From an uncultured Litoreibacter sp. (GTDB lineage: Bacteria > Pseudomonadota > Alphaproteobacteria > Rhodobacterales > Rhodobacteraceae), in NCBI RefSeq assembly GCF_947501785.1, contig NZ_CANMXB010000001.1, positions 1,879,048 through 1,943,047 on the forward strand: a stretch of DNA of 64,000 bases, given 5' to 3'. The notes beneath the pieces were generated by a model, which worked only from the letters and a program-made list of their open reading frames with translations, did no database searches and was not told the origin of the DNA. Position numbers and translations under genes: made by a program. This document shows positions 52,152-61,269 of this stretch, in pieces (position 1 is the stretch's first letter; the number at the start of each line of letters is the position of its first letter).

Positions 52152-53570
52152 CTATGGCAGAAAGCGCTGCACTAGCCCTACAACCCGTTTGACCATCGCA
52201 CTTTCAAACAGTCTAGGGGAGAAATAAGCACCTGCCGCCCTTTTGTTAACCTCTCCGAGCGTCGGGTAGGGCGCAACCATGCCCGCAACCTGGCTCATCT
52301 TGAGGTTATTTGCGATTGCCAAGGCCCAGACACCGATCAGATCACCCGCGGATGCGCCCACGATTGAAGCGCCGACGGGGCGGCCCTTCACCACCATGAC
52401 CTTGATCAGGCCCGTGGTTTTTCCCTCAGCGATAGCCCGGTCGTTTTCATGAAACTCAAAGCGGGCAACTTCCATGCCGTCGCCGTGCTTTTCGCGGGCC
52501 TGCGCTTCGGTCAGGCCCACTTGGGCAAGTTCGGGGTCGGTGTAGGTGGCCCATGGTATGTGGCCTTGCTTCGCCTTTGACGGCAACCCAAAGAGGATGG
52601 AGCGGATCACCACGCCAGCATGGTAGCCCGCGACATGGGTGAACTGCAGCTGACCCGCCACATCGCCAATCGCATAGACCCTTTTGTTCGAGGTCCTCAT
52701 CGACGCATCTACCTTGATGCCTTTGCGGTCAAACGCGATATCCGCCTCTTCAAGCCCTAGATCGCCAGTGTTGGCGGCGCGGCCCACGGCCATCAGAAGA
52801 TGGGTGCCTTTGAACACCCGGCCATCCTTGGCCTTGACGGTGATTGCACCCGCCTTGCCGGTGATTTCTTCGGCCATGGCATCCTCTTCGATCACCATGC
52901 CCTCTTCCCGCATCCTGTCGAGCACGATCTTGGCAAGCTCGGGGTCGTCCTTGCCCATCGCCTTCATGCCCTCGATCACGGTGACCTTGGAGCCCAGCCG
53001 CAGATGCGCCTGCGCCATCTCGATCCCGATCGGGCCGCCCCCTACAATCAGCAGGTGTTTGGGCAGGTCCCGCAGGTCCCACAGGCTTTCATTGGTCAGG
53101 TATGGCACCTTGTCCAACCCCGGAATGGGCGGCACGAACGGCGCAGAGCCGGTCGCAATGACAACACGCCGGGCGGTTATCTCATGATCCCCTGCCCGCA
53201 CAGTGTTGGCACCAACAAAGCGGCCGCGTTCCTGGATGACATGCACCCCGAGACCTTCAAAGCGCTCAACGCTGTCAACCGGCGCAATTGTCTCGATAAC
53301 CTTGTGCACATGATCCTTGGCCGCTGCGTAATCCACCTTAGGGGTGACATCGGCTACGCCAAACTTCGCGCCGTTGCGCAGCGCATGCGCCTGCTTGCCC
53401 GCCGCGATCAGCGCCTTTGACGGCACGCAGCCGTAGTTCAGGCAGTCCCCGCCCATTTTGTGGTCTTCCAGGAGCACAACCTTTGCCCCCATCTGCACCG
53501 CTCCGGCGGCAACGGACAGCCCGCCGGAGCCGGCGCCAATGACCAGCAGGTCCGTTTCGATCTTGCTCAT
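52152..53570 (-). CDS. MerA/dihydrolipoamide-dehydrogenase-like FAD oxidoreductase
   Basis: A 472-residue pyridine nucleotide-disulfide oxidoreductase. The FAD motif LLVIGAGSGGLSVAAGA begins at residue 8, the redox pair is C43/C48 in GGDCLNYGCVPSKA, the NAD(P) motif LLIVGGGPIGIEMA is near 173, and the second FAD motif VYAIGDVAG near 308. The C-terminal catalytic HPT of lipoamide dehydrogenases is replaced by YPT (APYPTLGE near 442), and the N-terminal MerA metal domain is absent. It is therefore neither a standard Lpd nor a mercuric reductase; its electron acceptor is unknown. It is followed, in gene order, by the linked TVP38 gene 3 bp upstream. Confidence 0.85.
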   Translation of the reverse strand: MSKIETDLLVIGAGSGGLSVAAGAVQMGAKVVLLEDHKMGGDCLNYGCVPSKALIAAGKQAHALRNGAKFGVADVTPKVDYAAAKDHVHKVIETIAPVDSVERFEGLGVHVIQERGRFVGANTVRAGDHEITARRVVIATGSAPFVPPIPGLDKVPYLTNESLWDLRDLPKHLLIVGGGPIGIEMAQAHLRLGSKVTVIEGMKAMGKDDPELAKIVLDRMREEGMVIEEDAMAEEITGKAGAITVKAKDGRVFKGTHLLMAVGRAANTGDLGLEEADIAFDRKGIKVDASMRTSNKRVYAIGDVAGQLQFTHVAGYHAGVVIRSILFGLPSKAKQGHIPWATYTDPELAQVGLTEAQAREKHGDGMEVARFEFHENDRAIAEGKTTGLIKVMVVKGRPVGASIVGASAGDLIGVWALAIANNLKMSQVAGMVAPYPTLGEVNKRAAGAYFSPRLFESAMVKRVVGLVQRFLP

Positions 53571-53573
53571 CGC

Positions 53574-54308
53574 TCAGATACCTTCTTTGCCGCGCACGGC
53601 TTTCAGCAGTATCGGCAACGCGGCCAATGCGCAAAGACCTAGGATTGGCAGCAATATGTGGGGCTCAAAGATGATCCCGAGATTTGGTGTCTCGCCGCGT
53701 TCAAAAACCTCGCCCAGCCCTGCCCCAACCGAGGTATAGACAACCGACCCCGGAATAATGCCCAGAAAGGTCGAAATAACGAAGCGCCGGTAGGGCACGT
53801 CGACCAAAGCGGGCACAAGGTTTGCGACGAAGAACGGGACAGCGGGCACCAGCCTAATCAAAAACAGGACGGACCATTGGTTCTCGTCAATGCCGTCTTT
53901 GATCTGTTTGACCAAGCCCGAGCCTGTTTCCATCTTGTCGGCAAGCTTGTCTCCAAACCCGACGCGGGCAGCCGTGAAAATGGCGGTCGCGCCTATGGTC
54001 GCGCCTATCACGTTGTACAAAGCGCCCGGAAACGTGGCGAACAAGAAGCCACCCGTCAATGTAGCGATTGCGGCACCTGGCAGCGAAAATCCAACGATGA
54101 GGATGTAGATCGTGATGAATGACAGTACGGCCAACACGTAGTTGGCATCGCGGAATTCGATCAATGCCTCGCGGTTGTCGCGCAGCGTGTCGAAGCTCAG
54201 GTAATCTCGCAGCAGAATGGCCCCCAGCACAGCGGCAACGCCAATTACGATGATCGGCAGGCGCCTCTGTAGCGCTGATTTGTCGGGCATCTGGGTCATG
54301 TCACTCAT
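53574..54308 (-). CDS. TVP38/TMEM64 family membrane protein
   Basis: A 244-residue membrane protein with five or six hydrophobic segments. The VTT/SNARE-associated core has [39 protein letters not shown] near residues 70-108, and [35 protein letters not shown] near 152-186. DedA-superfamily proteins act in lipid translocation or ion balance. Its stop lies 3 bp before the MerA-like gene; this pairing is common in bacteria. Function here is not known. Confidence 0.87.
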   Translation of the reverse strand: MSDMTQMPDKSALQRRLPIIVIGVAAVLGAILLRDYLSFDTLRDNREALIEFRDANYVLAVLSFITIYILIVGFSLPGAAIATLTGGFLFATFPGALYNVIGATIGATAIFTAARVGFGDKLADKMETGSGLVKQIKDGIDENQWSVLFLIRLVPAVPFFVANLVPALVDVPYRRFVISTFLGIIPGSVVYTSVGAGLGEVFERGETPNLGIIFEPHILLPILGLCALAALPILLKAVRGKEGI

Positions 54309-54613
54309 TTGGTCGTGTCCTCGGAACGAAAAGTTGCCCCTTCATGCCGAAATCAGCCCCCAAGCGATACCACGCTCACGGGGGGTTGATCTGGAGTGAA
54401 CACTACAGCCACTTTTCATCCCGCAAAGCCACTGATTGCCGCAACGGGCGCAGGGCAATTGTGCATTCCTGCGCGATTTGTTGCAAAAACAGGCCCAAGA
54501 GGCGTGCCATTGCCGTTGACGGGCGCGCGGGCGGTGTCTATGACGCGGGTTCTGAATACATTTGGGCCTCGAATCTGGTCGATTTTCCGCCCGCATCCGC
54601 AAGGAGGCTCACG
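54309..54613. other. Intergenic region carrying the rpmH leader
   Basis: The 305 bp between the divergent TVP38 and rpmH genes hold no supported gene. The right half contains the rpmH promoter and an approximately 60-base leader; the left part should hold the promoter for the TVP38/MerA-like pair, which I could not place. Confidence 0.5.
54516..54544 (+). promoter_or_regulatory. Sigma-70-type promoter of rpmH operon
   Basis: TTGACG (54516-54521) and TATGAC (54539-54544) are separated by 17 bp and lie 70 bp upstream of rpmH. This is near the alphaproteobacterial housekeeping consensus. Transcription would begin near 54551. Confidence 0.65.
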
Positions 54614-54751
54614 ATGAGCAAACGTACATACCAGCCGTCGAACCTGGTTCGCAAACACCGCCACGGGTTCCGCGCACGCATGGCAACCAAAGCCGGCCGC
54701 AAGATCCTGAACGCGCGCCGCGCCAAAGGCCGGAAATCGCTGAGCGCGTAA
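54614..54751 (+). CDS. rpmH: Ribosomal protein bL34
   Basis: A 45-residue, strongly basic protein of the large ribosomal subunit. The sequence [22 protein letters not shown] and the end [10 protein letters not shown] are typical of bL34. AGGAGG lies six bases before the ATG. It heads the conserved order rpmH-rnpA-yidD. Confidence 0.97.
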   Translation: MSKRTYQPSNLVRKHRHGFRARMATKAGRKILNARRAKGRKSLSA

Positions 54752-54795
54752 GCGCCGCCGATTTCTGTATCGCTTTGAAACCGCCGGAGGCACCC

Positions 54796-55179
54796 GTGGC
54801 AGGACGCAACGTCCTGGTCGCGGAAACGCCGCCGGCGGTTTCCGTTCGTCTGGAGGTTCTGCGCAACCGCTCCGATTTTCTCAGAGCGGCGAAAGCAGAC
54901 CGCACGGGCCAACCCGCCTTCCTGCTGCAAGCACACAACCGGAAAGACGATGACCCCAAAATCCGCGTTGGGTACACCTGCTCCAAGAAAGTCGGCGACG
55001 CCGTCACTCGAAACCGCGCGAAACGCCGCCTACGCGAAGTTGCACGCGCGGTGTTGCCGTCTTTGGGCCACGCTGGCTACGACTATGTGCTGGTCGGCCG
55101 GCCAAGCGCCACCGTGGATCGCAACTTCGCCCAGATGACCGACGACCTGCGCCGCGCTTTGAGTAAGCTGCACACATGA
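54796..55179 (+). CDS. rnpA: Ribonuclease P protein component
   Basis: A 127-residue basic protein that assists the RNase P RNA in maturing tRNA 5' ends. The family core is visible: LEVLRNRSDFL near residue 20, GYTCSKKVGDAVTRNRAKRRLREVAR near 60, and YDYVLVGRP near 95. The GTG at 54796 is preceded by GGAGG at 54786-54790; no ATG fits. The N-terminal 17 residues are an extension common in this bacterial family. It overlaps yidD by 4 bp. Confidence 0.92.
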   Translation: MAGRNVLVAETPPAVSVRLEVLRNRSDFLRAAKADRTGQPAFLLQAHNRKDDDPKIRVGYTCSKKVGDAVTRNRAKRRLREVARAVLPSLGHAGYDYVLVGRPSATVDRNFAQMTDDLRRALSKLHT

Positions 55180-55397
55180 GCCCGTTGGCCTTCATCATAT
55201 CGCTGCCCGTACGCGCCTACCGCAAGACGTTCAGTTCCTGGGTGGGTTTCAACTGCCGGTACGACCCGACCTGTTCGGCCTACGCGATGCAGGCGCTCGA
55301 AAAGCACGGCGGCATCAAGGGCACCTGGCTCGCGGCTAAACGCGTGCTGCGATGCCACCCGTGGGGTGGGATGGGCGTGGACGACGTGCCCGATTAG
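55176..55397 (+). CDS. yidD: Membrane protein insertion efficiency factor YidD
   Basis: A 73-residue membrane-associated protein with the family pattern [31 protein letters not shown] and [17 protein letters not shown], including the three conserved cysteines. It helps YidC-dependent insertion. The ATG overlaps the rnpA stop. Here yidC is not directly downstream: ttcA and an EAL gene lie between. Confidence 0.95.
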   Translation: MSPLAFIISLPVRAYRKTFSSWVGFNCRYDPTCSAYAMQALEKHGGIKGTWLAAKRVLRCHPWGGMGVDDVPD

Positions 55398-55446
55398 AGC
55401 GCAACCTTCCCTTCCCACACCAATATCCGGCCTCTATAAGCGCCGT

Positions 55447-56316
55447 ATGCTTGATCAATCCGACGACATTCACCCGCTCTTTCATGGCGCGCCTTCGACC
55501 ACCGAGTTCAAGAAGCTGCGCAAGCGGATCATCCGCGACACCCGCGCAGCCATTGATGACTTTGCGATGGTGGAACGCGGCGCCAAGTGGCTGGTCTGTC
55601 TGTCAGGCGGCAAGGACAGCTATACGCTGCTCGCCGCACTGACGGAGCTGCAATGGCGCGGCCTTTTGCCGGTTGAGATCGTGGCCTGCAACCTCGACCA
55701 GGGGCAGCCCAACTTCCCTGCAACCGTGCTGCCTGAATTCCTGGAGCGGATGAAAGTACCGCACCGCATCGAATACCAGGACACGTATTCAATCGTCGTC
55801 GACAAAGTCCCCGCCGGGCGCACAATGTGCGCGCTTTGCTCCAAGCTCAGACGGGGAAACCTCTACCGCATCGCGCGGGAGGAAGGCTGCACCGCTGTTG
55901 TTCTGGGCCACCACCGCGACGACATTTTGGAGACCTTTTTTCTGAACTTGTTCCACGGGTCCCGGCTGGCCACGATGCCACCCAAACTCGTTAACGAAGA
56001 GGGCGATTTGTTCCTGTATCGGCCTCTCGCCTATGTTGCCGAGCAAGATTGTGAGAAATTTGCGACCGCGATGAACTATCCGATCATCCCATGCGACCTT
56101 TGTGGCTCGCAAGACGGGTTGCAGCGACAAAACATCAAGCAGCTGCTGAACGGTTGGGAGGCACAAGCCCCCGGCCGCCGCCAAAAGATGTTTCGCGCAT
56201 TGATGAACGCTAGACCATCCCACCTGCTTGACCCGAAGCTTTTTGATTTTCAGGGACTTACCGCAGGTACCACTGAATTTGACGAAAATGTTCCGCATTT
56301 GCGGGGCGAGGATTAA
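55447..56316 (+). CDS. ttcA: tRNA 2-thiocytidine(32) synthetase TtcA
   Basis: A 289-residue PP-loop ATPase that thiolates cytidine 32 of certain tRNAs. The PP-loop [13 protein letters not shown] is near residue 53. The cysteine motifs [10 protein letters not shown] near 131 and [12 protein letters not shown] near 219 bind the iron-sulfur cluster, with [19 protein letters not shown] between. The ATG at 55447 gives the family N-terminus ([11 protein letters not shown]) and a start 49 bp after yidD. The tRNA-Arg(ACG) encoded nearby is a member of the class that TtcA modifies in enterobacteria. Confidence 0.93.
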   Translation: MLDQSDDIHPLFHGAPSTTEFKKLRKRIIRDTRAAIDDFAMVERGAKWLVCLSGGKDSYTLLAALTELQWRGLLPVEIVACNLDQGQPNFPATVLPEFLERMKVPHRIEYQDTYSIVVDKVPAGRTMCALCSKLRRGNLYRIAREEGCTAVVLGHHRDDILETFFLNLFHGSRLATMPPKLVNEEGDLFLYRPLAYVAEQDCEKFATAMNYPIIPCDLCGSQDGLQRQNIKQLLNGWEAQAPGRRQKMFRALMNARPSHLLDPKLFDFQGLTAGTTEFDENVPHLRGED

Positions 56317-56372
56317 CGATATCACCTGAAACGACGGCTAGACCCGTGGGCAGTTCAACTGCGGGGTGTTCC

Positions 56373-57905
56373 ATGTCGGCGTCAGGCACAATTACAACTA
56401 GAATAAGAGCAAGGCTAAACCGCCCCAGCACTTTGCGCTGGTACAGCGTTTGTATTTTGCTGCCCCTCAGCGCAATTGCGGCTTACGTGATAAACGCTGA
56501 CGCCGCCTTGCTGGGGATTGCGCTATTCGCGATCGGTCTCACCCTGATTTACATCCCGGTGTCTGCGCAGCCAATGGCCCGCAAAGCACCAAAGTCACGC
56601 AATGATGGGATCGATTCGCTGATCGCTTCGCTTGACAATCAGCTGACGCAGGAACCGACTTTCCAGAAAACCGCCTGTATCGCCATCAGCATCGATGACA
56701 CTGCCGACCTCAGAAGAAACTGGGATAAGGCCGCTTTCGATCAGGCCGTTGCCGAAACCGCCCAACGCATGAGCAGCATTCTGCGATCCGGTGACGAATT
56801 GGTCCGGCTTTCAGATACATCATTCGGGATCATGGTCTGTTCGGTGCGCGCCCCGGAGACGAGCGCGGTGATCACGCTATGCGAACGTCTAGAGGACATT
56901 TCGGCCGAACCCATCCAGATTGATGGCGGCATTCTCAATCTCACGATTTCAGCGGGTTTTTGTATCGACGCCAGGGCACCCGAAAGAAACGGGGTCTCGA
57001 TGCTCAGCGCTGCACAAGCCGCACTTAAGGAAGCAGAACAAAACGCTCCACGGGCTATCCGCGCCTTTTCCCCCAAGACGGCCGCCCCAGTCAAAAGCGC
57101 CCTCTCCAGTGAGGTGGTGGAGGCTTTGCGCGAGGGGCAAATCAATCCATGGTTCCAACCGCAAATCTCGACAGACACGGGTGAAATCACTGGGTTCGAA
57201 GCGCTCGCCCGATGGGACCATCCAACCAGGGGAAATTTGCCGCCATCGGCTTTCATTCCCGCGCTTGAAGCATCAAGCCGGATGGAGGAACTTGGTGAAA
57301 ACATACTGAACCACGCGCTTAGGGCACTGGTGGAATGGGACAAGGCAGGTGCCATTGTGCCATCCGTTGCCGTGAATTTCGCCACGCAAGAGTTGCGAAA
57401 CCCAAGTCTGGTTGAGCGAATCAAATGGGACGTTGACCGGTTTGAATTGGCACCGGCGCGCCTGACGGTCGAAATATTGGAAACCGTAATATCCGAGCAT
57501 GATGATGACATCATCACGCGAAATATTCGGGCACTTGGGGCGCAGGGCTTCCGGATCGATCTCGATGATTTTGGGACTGGCCATGCCTCGTTGTCCAACA
57601 TCCGCCGCTTCGCTGTGGACCGGATCAAGATTGACCGTTCCTTCGTGGTCAACGCGGATTCCGACCCTGAACAGCAGCGCATGATTGCGGCCATTGTCGG
57701 CCTTGGCGAACGCCTTGGAATTGAGACGCTGGCGGAGGGGGTGGAAAATATCGGCGAGCAATCCATCCTGTCACAACTCGGCTGCAGCCATTTGCAAGGT
57801 TTTGCAATTGCCAGGCCTATGCCTTTCGACAAAACTGTCGACTGGATTTTGCAACATCAAAAGTCATTGAACACCTCGCCTATGCTAGGAAACAGGGCGG
57901 GCTAA
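56373..57905 (+). CDS. EAL-domain cyclic-di-GMP phosphodiesterase with degenerate GGDEF domain
   Basis: A 510-residue membrane protein with two segments near residues 25-65. A GGDEF-like domain (~90-240) has lost the catalytic GGDEF motif (LSDTSFGIMV in its place). The C-terminal EAL domain (~255-500) is intact: EALARWDHP near 293, NFATQELRNP near 340, DDFGTGHASLSN near 404, KIDRSFV near 422 and EGVEN near 463. It should degrade cyclic di-GMP, with the dead GGDEF part perhaps binding GTP or partners. The ATG at 56373 was preferred over a GTG at 56346. Confidence 0.87.
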   Translation: MSASGTITTRIRARLNRPSTLRWYSVCILLPLSAIAAYVINADAALLGIALFAIGLTLIYIPVSAQPMARKAPKSRNDGIDSLIASLDNQLTQEPTFQKTACIAISIDDTADLRRNWDKAAFDQAVAETAQRMSSILRSGDELVRLSDTSFGIMVCSVRAPETSAVITLCERLEDISAEPIQIDGGILNLTISAGFCIDARAPERNGVSMLSAAQAALKEAEQNAPRAIRAFSPKTAAPVKSALSSEVVEALREGQINPWFQPQISTDTGEITGFEALARWDHPTRGNLPPSAFIPALEASSRMEELGENILNHALRALVEWDKAGAIVPSVAVNFATQELRNPSLVERIKWDVDRFELAPARLTVEILETVISEHDDDIITRNIRALGAQGFRIDLDDFGTGHASLSNIRRFAVDRIKIDRSFVVNADSDPEQQRMIAAIVGLGERLGIETLAEGVENIGEQSILSQLGCSHLQGFAIARPMPFDKTVDWILQHQKSLNTSPMLGNRAG

Positions 57906-57982
57906 AACACCTGTTTTTCATAGTGGAATTCATCGCCGCTATTGGGAAAACCGCTTGACCTTTGCCCGCCCAGCATATTGAA

Positions 57983-58009
57983 CCACCTGCACATTCTTTT
58001 GACAGGTGG
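57983..58009 (+). promoter_or_regulatory. yidC leader hairpin covering the ribosome site
   Basis: CCACCTG (57983-57989) and CAGGTGG (58003-58009) form a perfect 7-bp stem. The right arm contains AGGTGG, the only good ribosome-binding sequence, 11 bases before the yidC ATG. The fold would hide the site and could tune YidC translation. Confidence 0.45.
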
Positions 58010-58020
58010 CGGCTCCAAAA

Positions 58021-59844
58021 ATGGACGATCAGAACAAGAACCTAATTCTTGCGACAGCGCTCAGCTTTCTCGTAATCATGGTATGGTTTTTTATCTTTCC
58101 TCCTGAAGAACCTGTCCAACAAGTCGCAAACGAGGCGACGACATCCCAACCGGCAGCAGATGGCACGGTCCTACCGCCAAGCGCAGGCTTAGAAGGCAGC
58201 ACGATCGAGGCCACAACTCCGCAGGAATTGCGCGAAACGGCGCTTGCCGCCGGTGACCGCATCACGATTGAAACCCCACGGGTTGAAGGCTCAATCTCCC
58301 TGACCGGCGGCCGGATCGACGATCTGTCACTGAAGGATTACCGCGAAACGCTGAACGAAGAATCAGACATTGTGACGCTCTTCTCACCAGTTGGCAGTGC
58401 GCATGGTTACTATGCGCTTTACGGCTGGGTCCCCGGTGGCAATCTGACCTTTGACCAGGTCCCGAGCGCCAACACGGCCTGGAACCTGGAAAGCGGGTCG
58501 GAGCTGACTGTCGGCTCCCCCGTGACCCTGAAATGGGACAATGGCGCAGGGTTGATCTTCCGCCGGACCATCGCAATTGACGAAAACTACATGTTTGACG
58601 TCACTCAAACCGTTGAAAACACGACCAATGCGCCTATTCGGGCCTACCCCTACAGCATGTTGGTGCGTCACGGCGAGCCGACTGACCTGAAGAATTTCTT
58701 CATCCTGCATGAGGGCATCATTCGTCAATCCGGCGAGGAGTTGACCGAGATCGACTATGACCATGTCCAGGATTTTGACATCGACACGGCCGAGCGCGGT
58801 CATGTCGAAAAAGAGGCCTCCGCCGGCAATGGCTGGATTGGCTTCACCGATCACTACTGGATGTCGGTCCTGATTCCAGACGCCAAACAGTCTTTCGAAT
58901 CCGTCACGAAATATGTGCCGGGCAGCGATCGGTATCATACTGAAATGCGCCTGCCAGTGATGGAAATCGCGGCTGGCACAACCGGCAAAGCGCATACCCA
59001 GCTTTACGCAGGTGCAAAGGAATGGGACACCATCCGCACCTACCAGCGTGACGGCGGCGTCTACAAGTTTCTCGACAGCATCGACTGGGGCTGGTTCTTC
59101 TTCCTGACCAAGCCAATTTTCGCGGTGCTGCACTGGCTGAACACCATCATCGGCAACATGGGTTGGTCGATCATCGTCCTGACCCTGCTGATCAAGGCGC
59201 TGCTATTGCCGCTGGCCTACAAGTCCTACGTTTCCATGGCGAAGATGAAAGAGCTGCAGCCAGAGATGGAAAAGCTCAAGGAAAGCGCCGGCGACGACCG
59301 ACAGAAGATGCAACAGGGCATGATGAAGCTCTACAAAGACAACAAGGTGAACCCAGCTGCTGGGTGTTTGCCGATCCTGATGCAGATCCCGATCTTCTTC
59401 TCGCTCTATAAGGTGATTTTCGTCACGCTTGAGCTGCGCCACGCGCCGTGGGTAGGCTGGATCAAGGATCTCAGCGCGCCTGACAGCTCTTCGCTGCTGA
59501 ACCTCTGGGGCATTTTGCCCTTCGCCGGACCGGAGCCGGGGTCCATCATGGCCCTGATCTTCATCGGTATCCTGCCACTGATCCTCGGCGTGTCGATGTG
59601 GCTGCAGCAAAAACTGAACCCTGCGCCCACCGATCCGACGCAGGCGATGATCTTTGCATGGATGCCATGGGTCTTCATGTTCATGCTGGGCAGCTTTGCA
59701 TCCGGTCTGGTGTTGTACTGGATCGCAAACAACGTCATCACTTTCGTGCAGCAATACGCGATCATGCGCAGCCAGGGGTATAAGCCGGATCTGTTTGGCA
59801 ACATCAAATCCAGCTTCAAACGAAAGCCGAAAGTAGAAGAATGA
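58021..59844 (+). CDS. yidC: Membrane protein insertase YidC
   Basis: A 607-residue inner-membrane insertase. An N-terminal membrane segment (DDQNKNLILATALSFLVIMVWF) precedes a large periplasmic beta domain (~50-340). The conserved five-helix core follows (GWSIIVLTLLIKALLLPLAYKSY near 380, AAGCLPILMQIPIFFSLYKVI near 446, SGLVLYWIANNVITFVQQYAIMR near 561), with a basic tail. The ATG at 58021 matches the usual start. It acts with SecYEG or alone to insert and fold membrane proteins. The stop overlaps the MOSC gene by 4 bp. Confidence 0.96.
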   Translation: MDDQNKNLILATALSFLVIMVWFFIFPPEEPVQQVANEATTSQPAADGTVLPPSAGLEGSTIEATTPQELRETALAAGDRITIETPRVEGSISLTGGRIDDLSLKDYRETLNEESDIVTLFSPVGSAHGYYALYGWVPGGNLTFDQVPSANTAWNLESGSELTVGSPVTLKWDNGAGLIFRRTIAIDENYMFDVTQTVENTTNAPIRAYPYSMLVRHGEPTDLKNFFILHEGIIRQSGEELTEIDYDHVQDFDIDTAERGHVEKEASAGNGWIGFTDHYWMSVLIPDAKQSFESVTKYVPGSDRYHTEMRLPVMEIAAGTTGKAHTQLYAGAKEWDTIRTYQRDGGVYKFLDSIDWGWFFFLTKPIFAVLHWLNTIIGNMGWSIIVLTLLIKALLLPLAYKSYVSMAKMKELQPEMEKLKESAGDDRQKMQQGMMKLYKDNKVNPAAGCLPILMQIPIFFSLYKVIFVTLELRHAPWVGWIKDLSAPDSSSLLNLWGILPFAGPEPGSIMALIFIGILPLILGVSMWLQQKLNPAPTDPTQAMIFAWMPWVFMFMLGSFASGLVLYWIANNVITFVQQYAIMRSQGYKPDLFGNIKSSFKRKPKVEE

Positions 59845-60584
59845 CCATCACCTTAGCCCACCTTTGGCGCCACCCGATCAAAAGCCACGGCCGCGAGGCT
59901 CTGGAGCGGGTTTCGCTAGAGGCGGGCAAGACGATGCCATGGGATCGCACATGGGCGATCGCGCATGAGGCTGCAAAAACGGACGGCTCTTCCTGGGCGC
60001 CCTGCGCCAACTTCTCGCGCGTGGCCAAAGCCCCGAAGCTGATGGCGATCGCATCTGAACTGGATGAGACCACCGAGATGCTCACCTTGTCCCACCCTGA
60101 GCAACCGACGGTCACGATCCACCCAGAACGCGACGCCGAACAGCTGTTAGATTGGGTGCGCCCGCTTATGCCGGAAAATAGGGCCGCATCAGCCCGCATC
60201 ATTCGCGTGGCCGGGCGCGGGATGACCGACTCGGACTTCCCTTCAATTTCCATCGCTAATCTGGCCAGCAACGCGGCGGTCGCAGACAAGGTTGGAACCG
60301 AGCTGTCCCTAATCAGATGGCGTGCAAACCTCTGGCTTGACGGGCTCGAAGCGTGGGAAGAATTCGAATGGGTTGGAAATACCGTTCAGATTGGCGACGT
60401 GAAACTAGCAGTCGAGGAACGCATTGGGCGTTGCCTTGCCACCACCGCCAACCCGCAAAGCGGGGAACGGGATGCCGATACGCTCGGCGCGCTCAGGGAA
60501 TGGGGCCATCAGGACTTCGGCATTTACGCCAAGGTTATTGAGGGCGGTGAAATCAAACTTGGCGACACGGTCCGGGTGCTGTAG
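59841..60584 (+). CDS. MOSC-domain protein
   Basis: A 247-residue protein with an N-terminal MOSC beta-barrel domain (LAHLWRHPIKSHGREALERVSLEAGKTMPWDRTWAIAH) and a C-terminal MOSC core (FRANLWL-like stretch RWRANLWLDGLEAWEE near 155 and RIGRCLATTANP with the conserved Cys near 197). MOSC proteins transfer sulfur or act with molybdenum cofactor, as in YcbX/mARC. It is co-transcribed with yidC by overlap. The substrate is unknown. Confidence 0.87.
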   Translation: MTITLAHLWRHPIKSHGREALERVSLEAGKTMPWDRTWAIAHEAAKTDGSSWAPCANFSRVAKAPKLMAIASELDETTEMLTLSHPEQPTVTIHPERDAEQLLDWVRPLMPENRAASARIIRVAGRGMTDSDFPSISIANLASNAAVADKVGTELSLIRWRANLWLDGLEAWEEFEWVGNTVQIGDVKLAVEERIGRCLATTANPQSGERDADTLGALREWGHQDFGIYAKVIEGGEIKLGDTVRVL

Positions 60585-60615
60585 GGCAAGGCCACCCAGC
60601 GGATCGGATCACACC

Positions 60616-61266
60616 ATGGCCTTCACATTCACAATCGCGGACGAGCCGGACCCCGCAAACGCGGAGCTTGGTCGTAAGCTCTTTGCAGGCGAGACTGACT
60701 TTCTGAAAGGCGTCGTGGCCATGAGCGGCTTGCCGGAGGCTGACCGCAAAGAGGTGTGCTTTGCCGGGCGGTCAAATGTCGGGAAATCCAGCCTGATCAA
60801 CGCATTGACTGGCCGCAAGGCACTTGCGCGAACGTCCAACACACCTGGCCGGACACAAGAGATCAACTTTTTCACGCTGCAGGACGAACACTACCTCGTC
60901 GATTTGCCCGGCTATGGCTTCGCCGAAGCCCCGCTGCCGGTTGTCGAAAAGTGGCAACGCCTGCTCAAATCCTACCTGTCCGGCCGCCAGACCCTGCGCC
61001 GCGCCTTCGTGCTGATTGACGCGCGCCATGGCGTCAAGAAGGTCGATCAGGACATTCTCACCCTGCTGGACAAGTCCGCCGTCACGTTTCAGGTGGTCCT
61101 GACCAAAGCCGACAAGATCAAAGACAAAGACCGCAATAGGCTGGTCCAGCAGGTCAGCGACGCCTTGGCCAAGCATCCGGCCGCCTTCCCCGAGATCGTG
61201 ATGACATCATCCGAGAAGGGCGAAGGCATCGCCAATCTGCGCAGCATCATCGCCACGTTGGAGTAG
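60616..61266 (+). CDS. engB: Ribosome biogenesis GTP-binding protein YihA/EngB
   Basis: A 216-residue TrmE-type GTPase required for large-subunit assembly. G1 is GRSNVGKSSL near residue 52, G2 TPGRTQ near 78, G3 DLPGYGFA near 97, G4 TKADK near 165, and G5 TSSEKGEG near 199. The ATG at 60616 gives the usual length; a longer frame from 60424 is not supported. The gene lies 31 bp after the MOSC gene. Confidence 0.95.
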   Translation: MAFTFTIADEPDPANAELGRKLFAGETDFLKGVVAMSGLPEADRKEVCFAGRSNVGKSSLINALTGRKALARTSNTPGRTQEINFFTLQDEHYLVDLPGYGFAEAPLPVVEKWQRLLKSYLSGRQTLRRAFVLIDARHGVKKVDQDILTLLDKSAVTFQVVLTKADKIKDKDRNRLVQQVSDALAKHPAAFPEIVMTSSEKGEGIANLRSIIATLE

Positions 61267-61269
61267 AGC

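Noticed and set aside
54396-54617. 73-codon plus-strand frame ahead of rpmH
   Set aside because: It spans the rpmH promoter and ribosome site and has no signs of coding.
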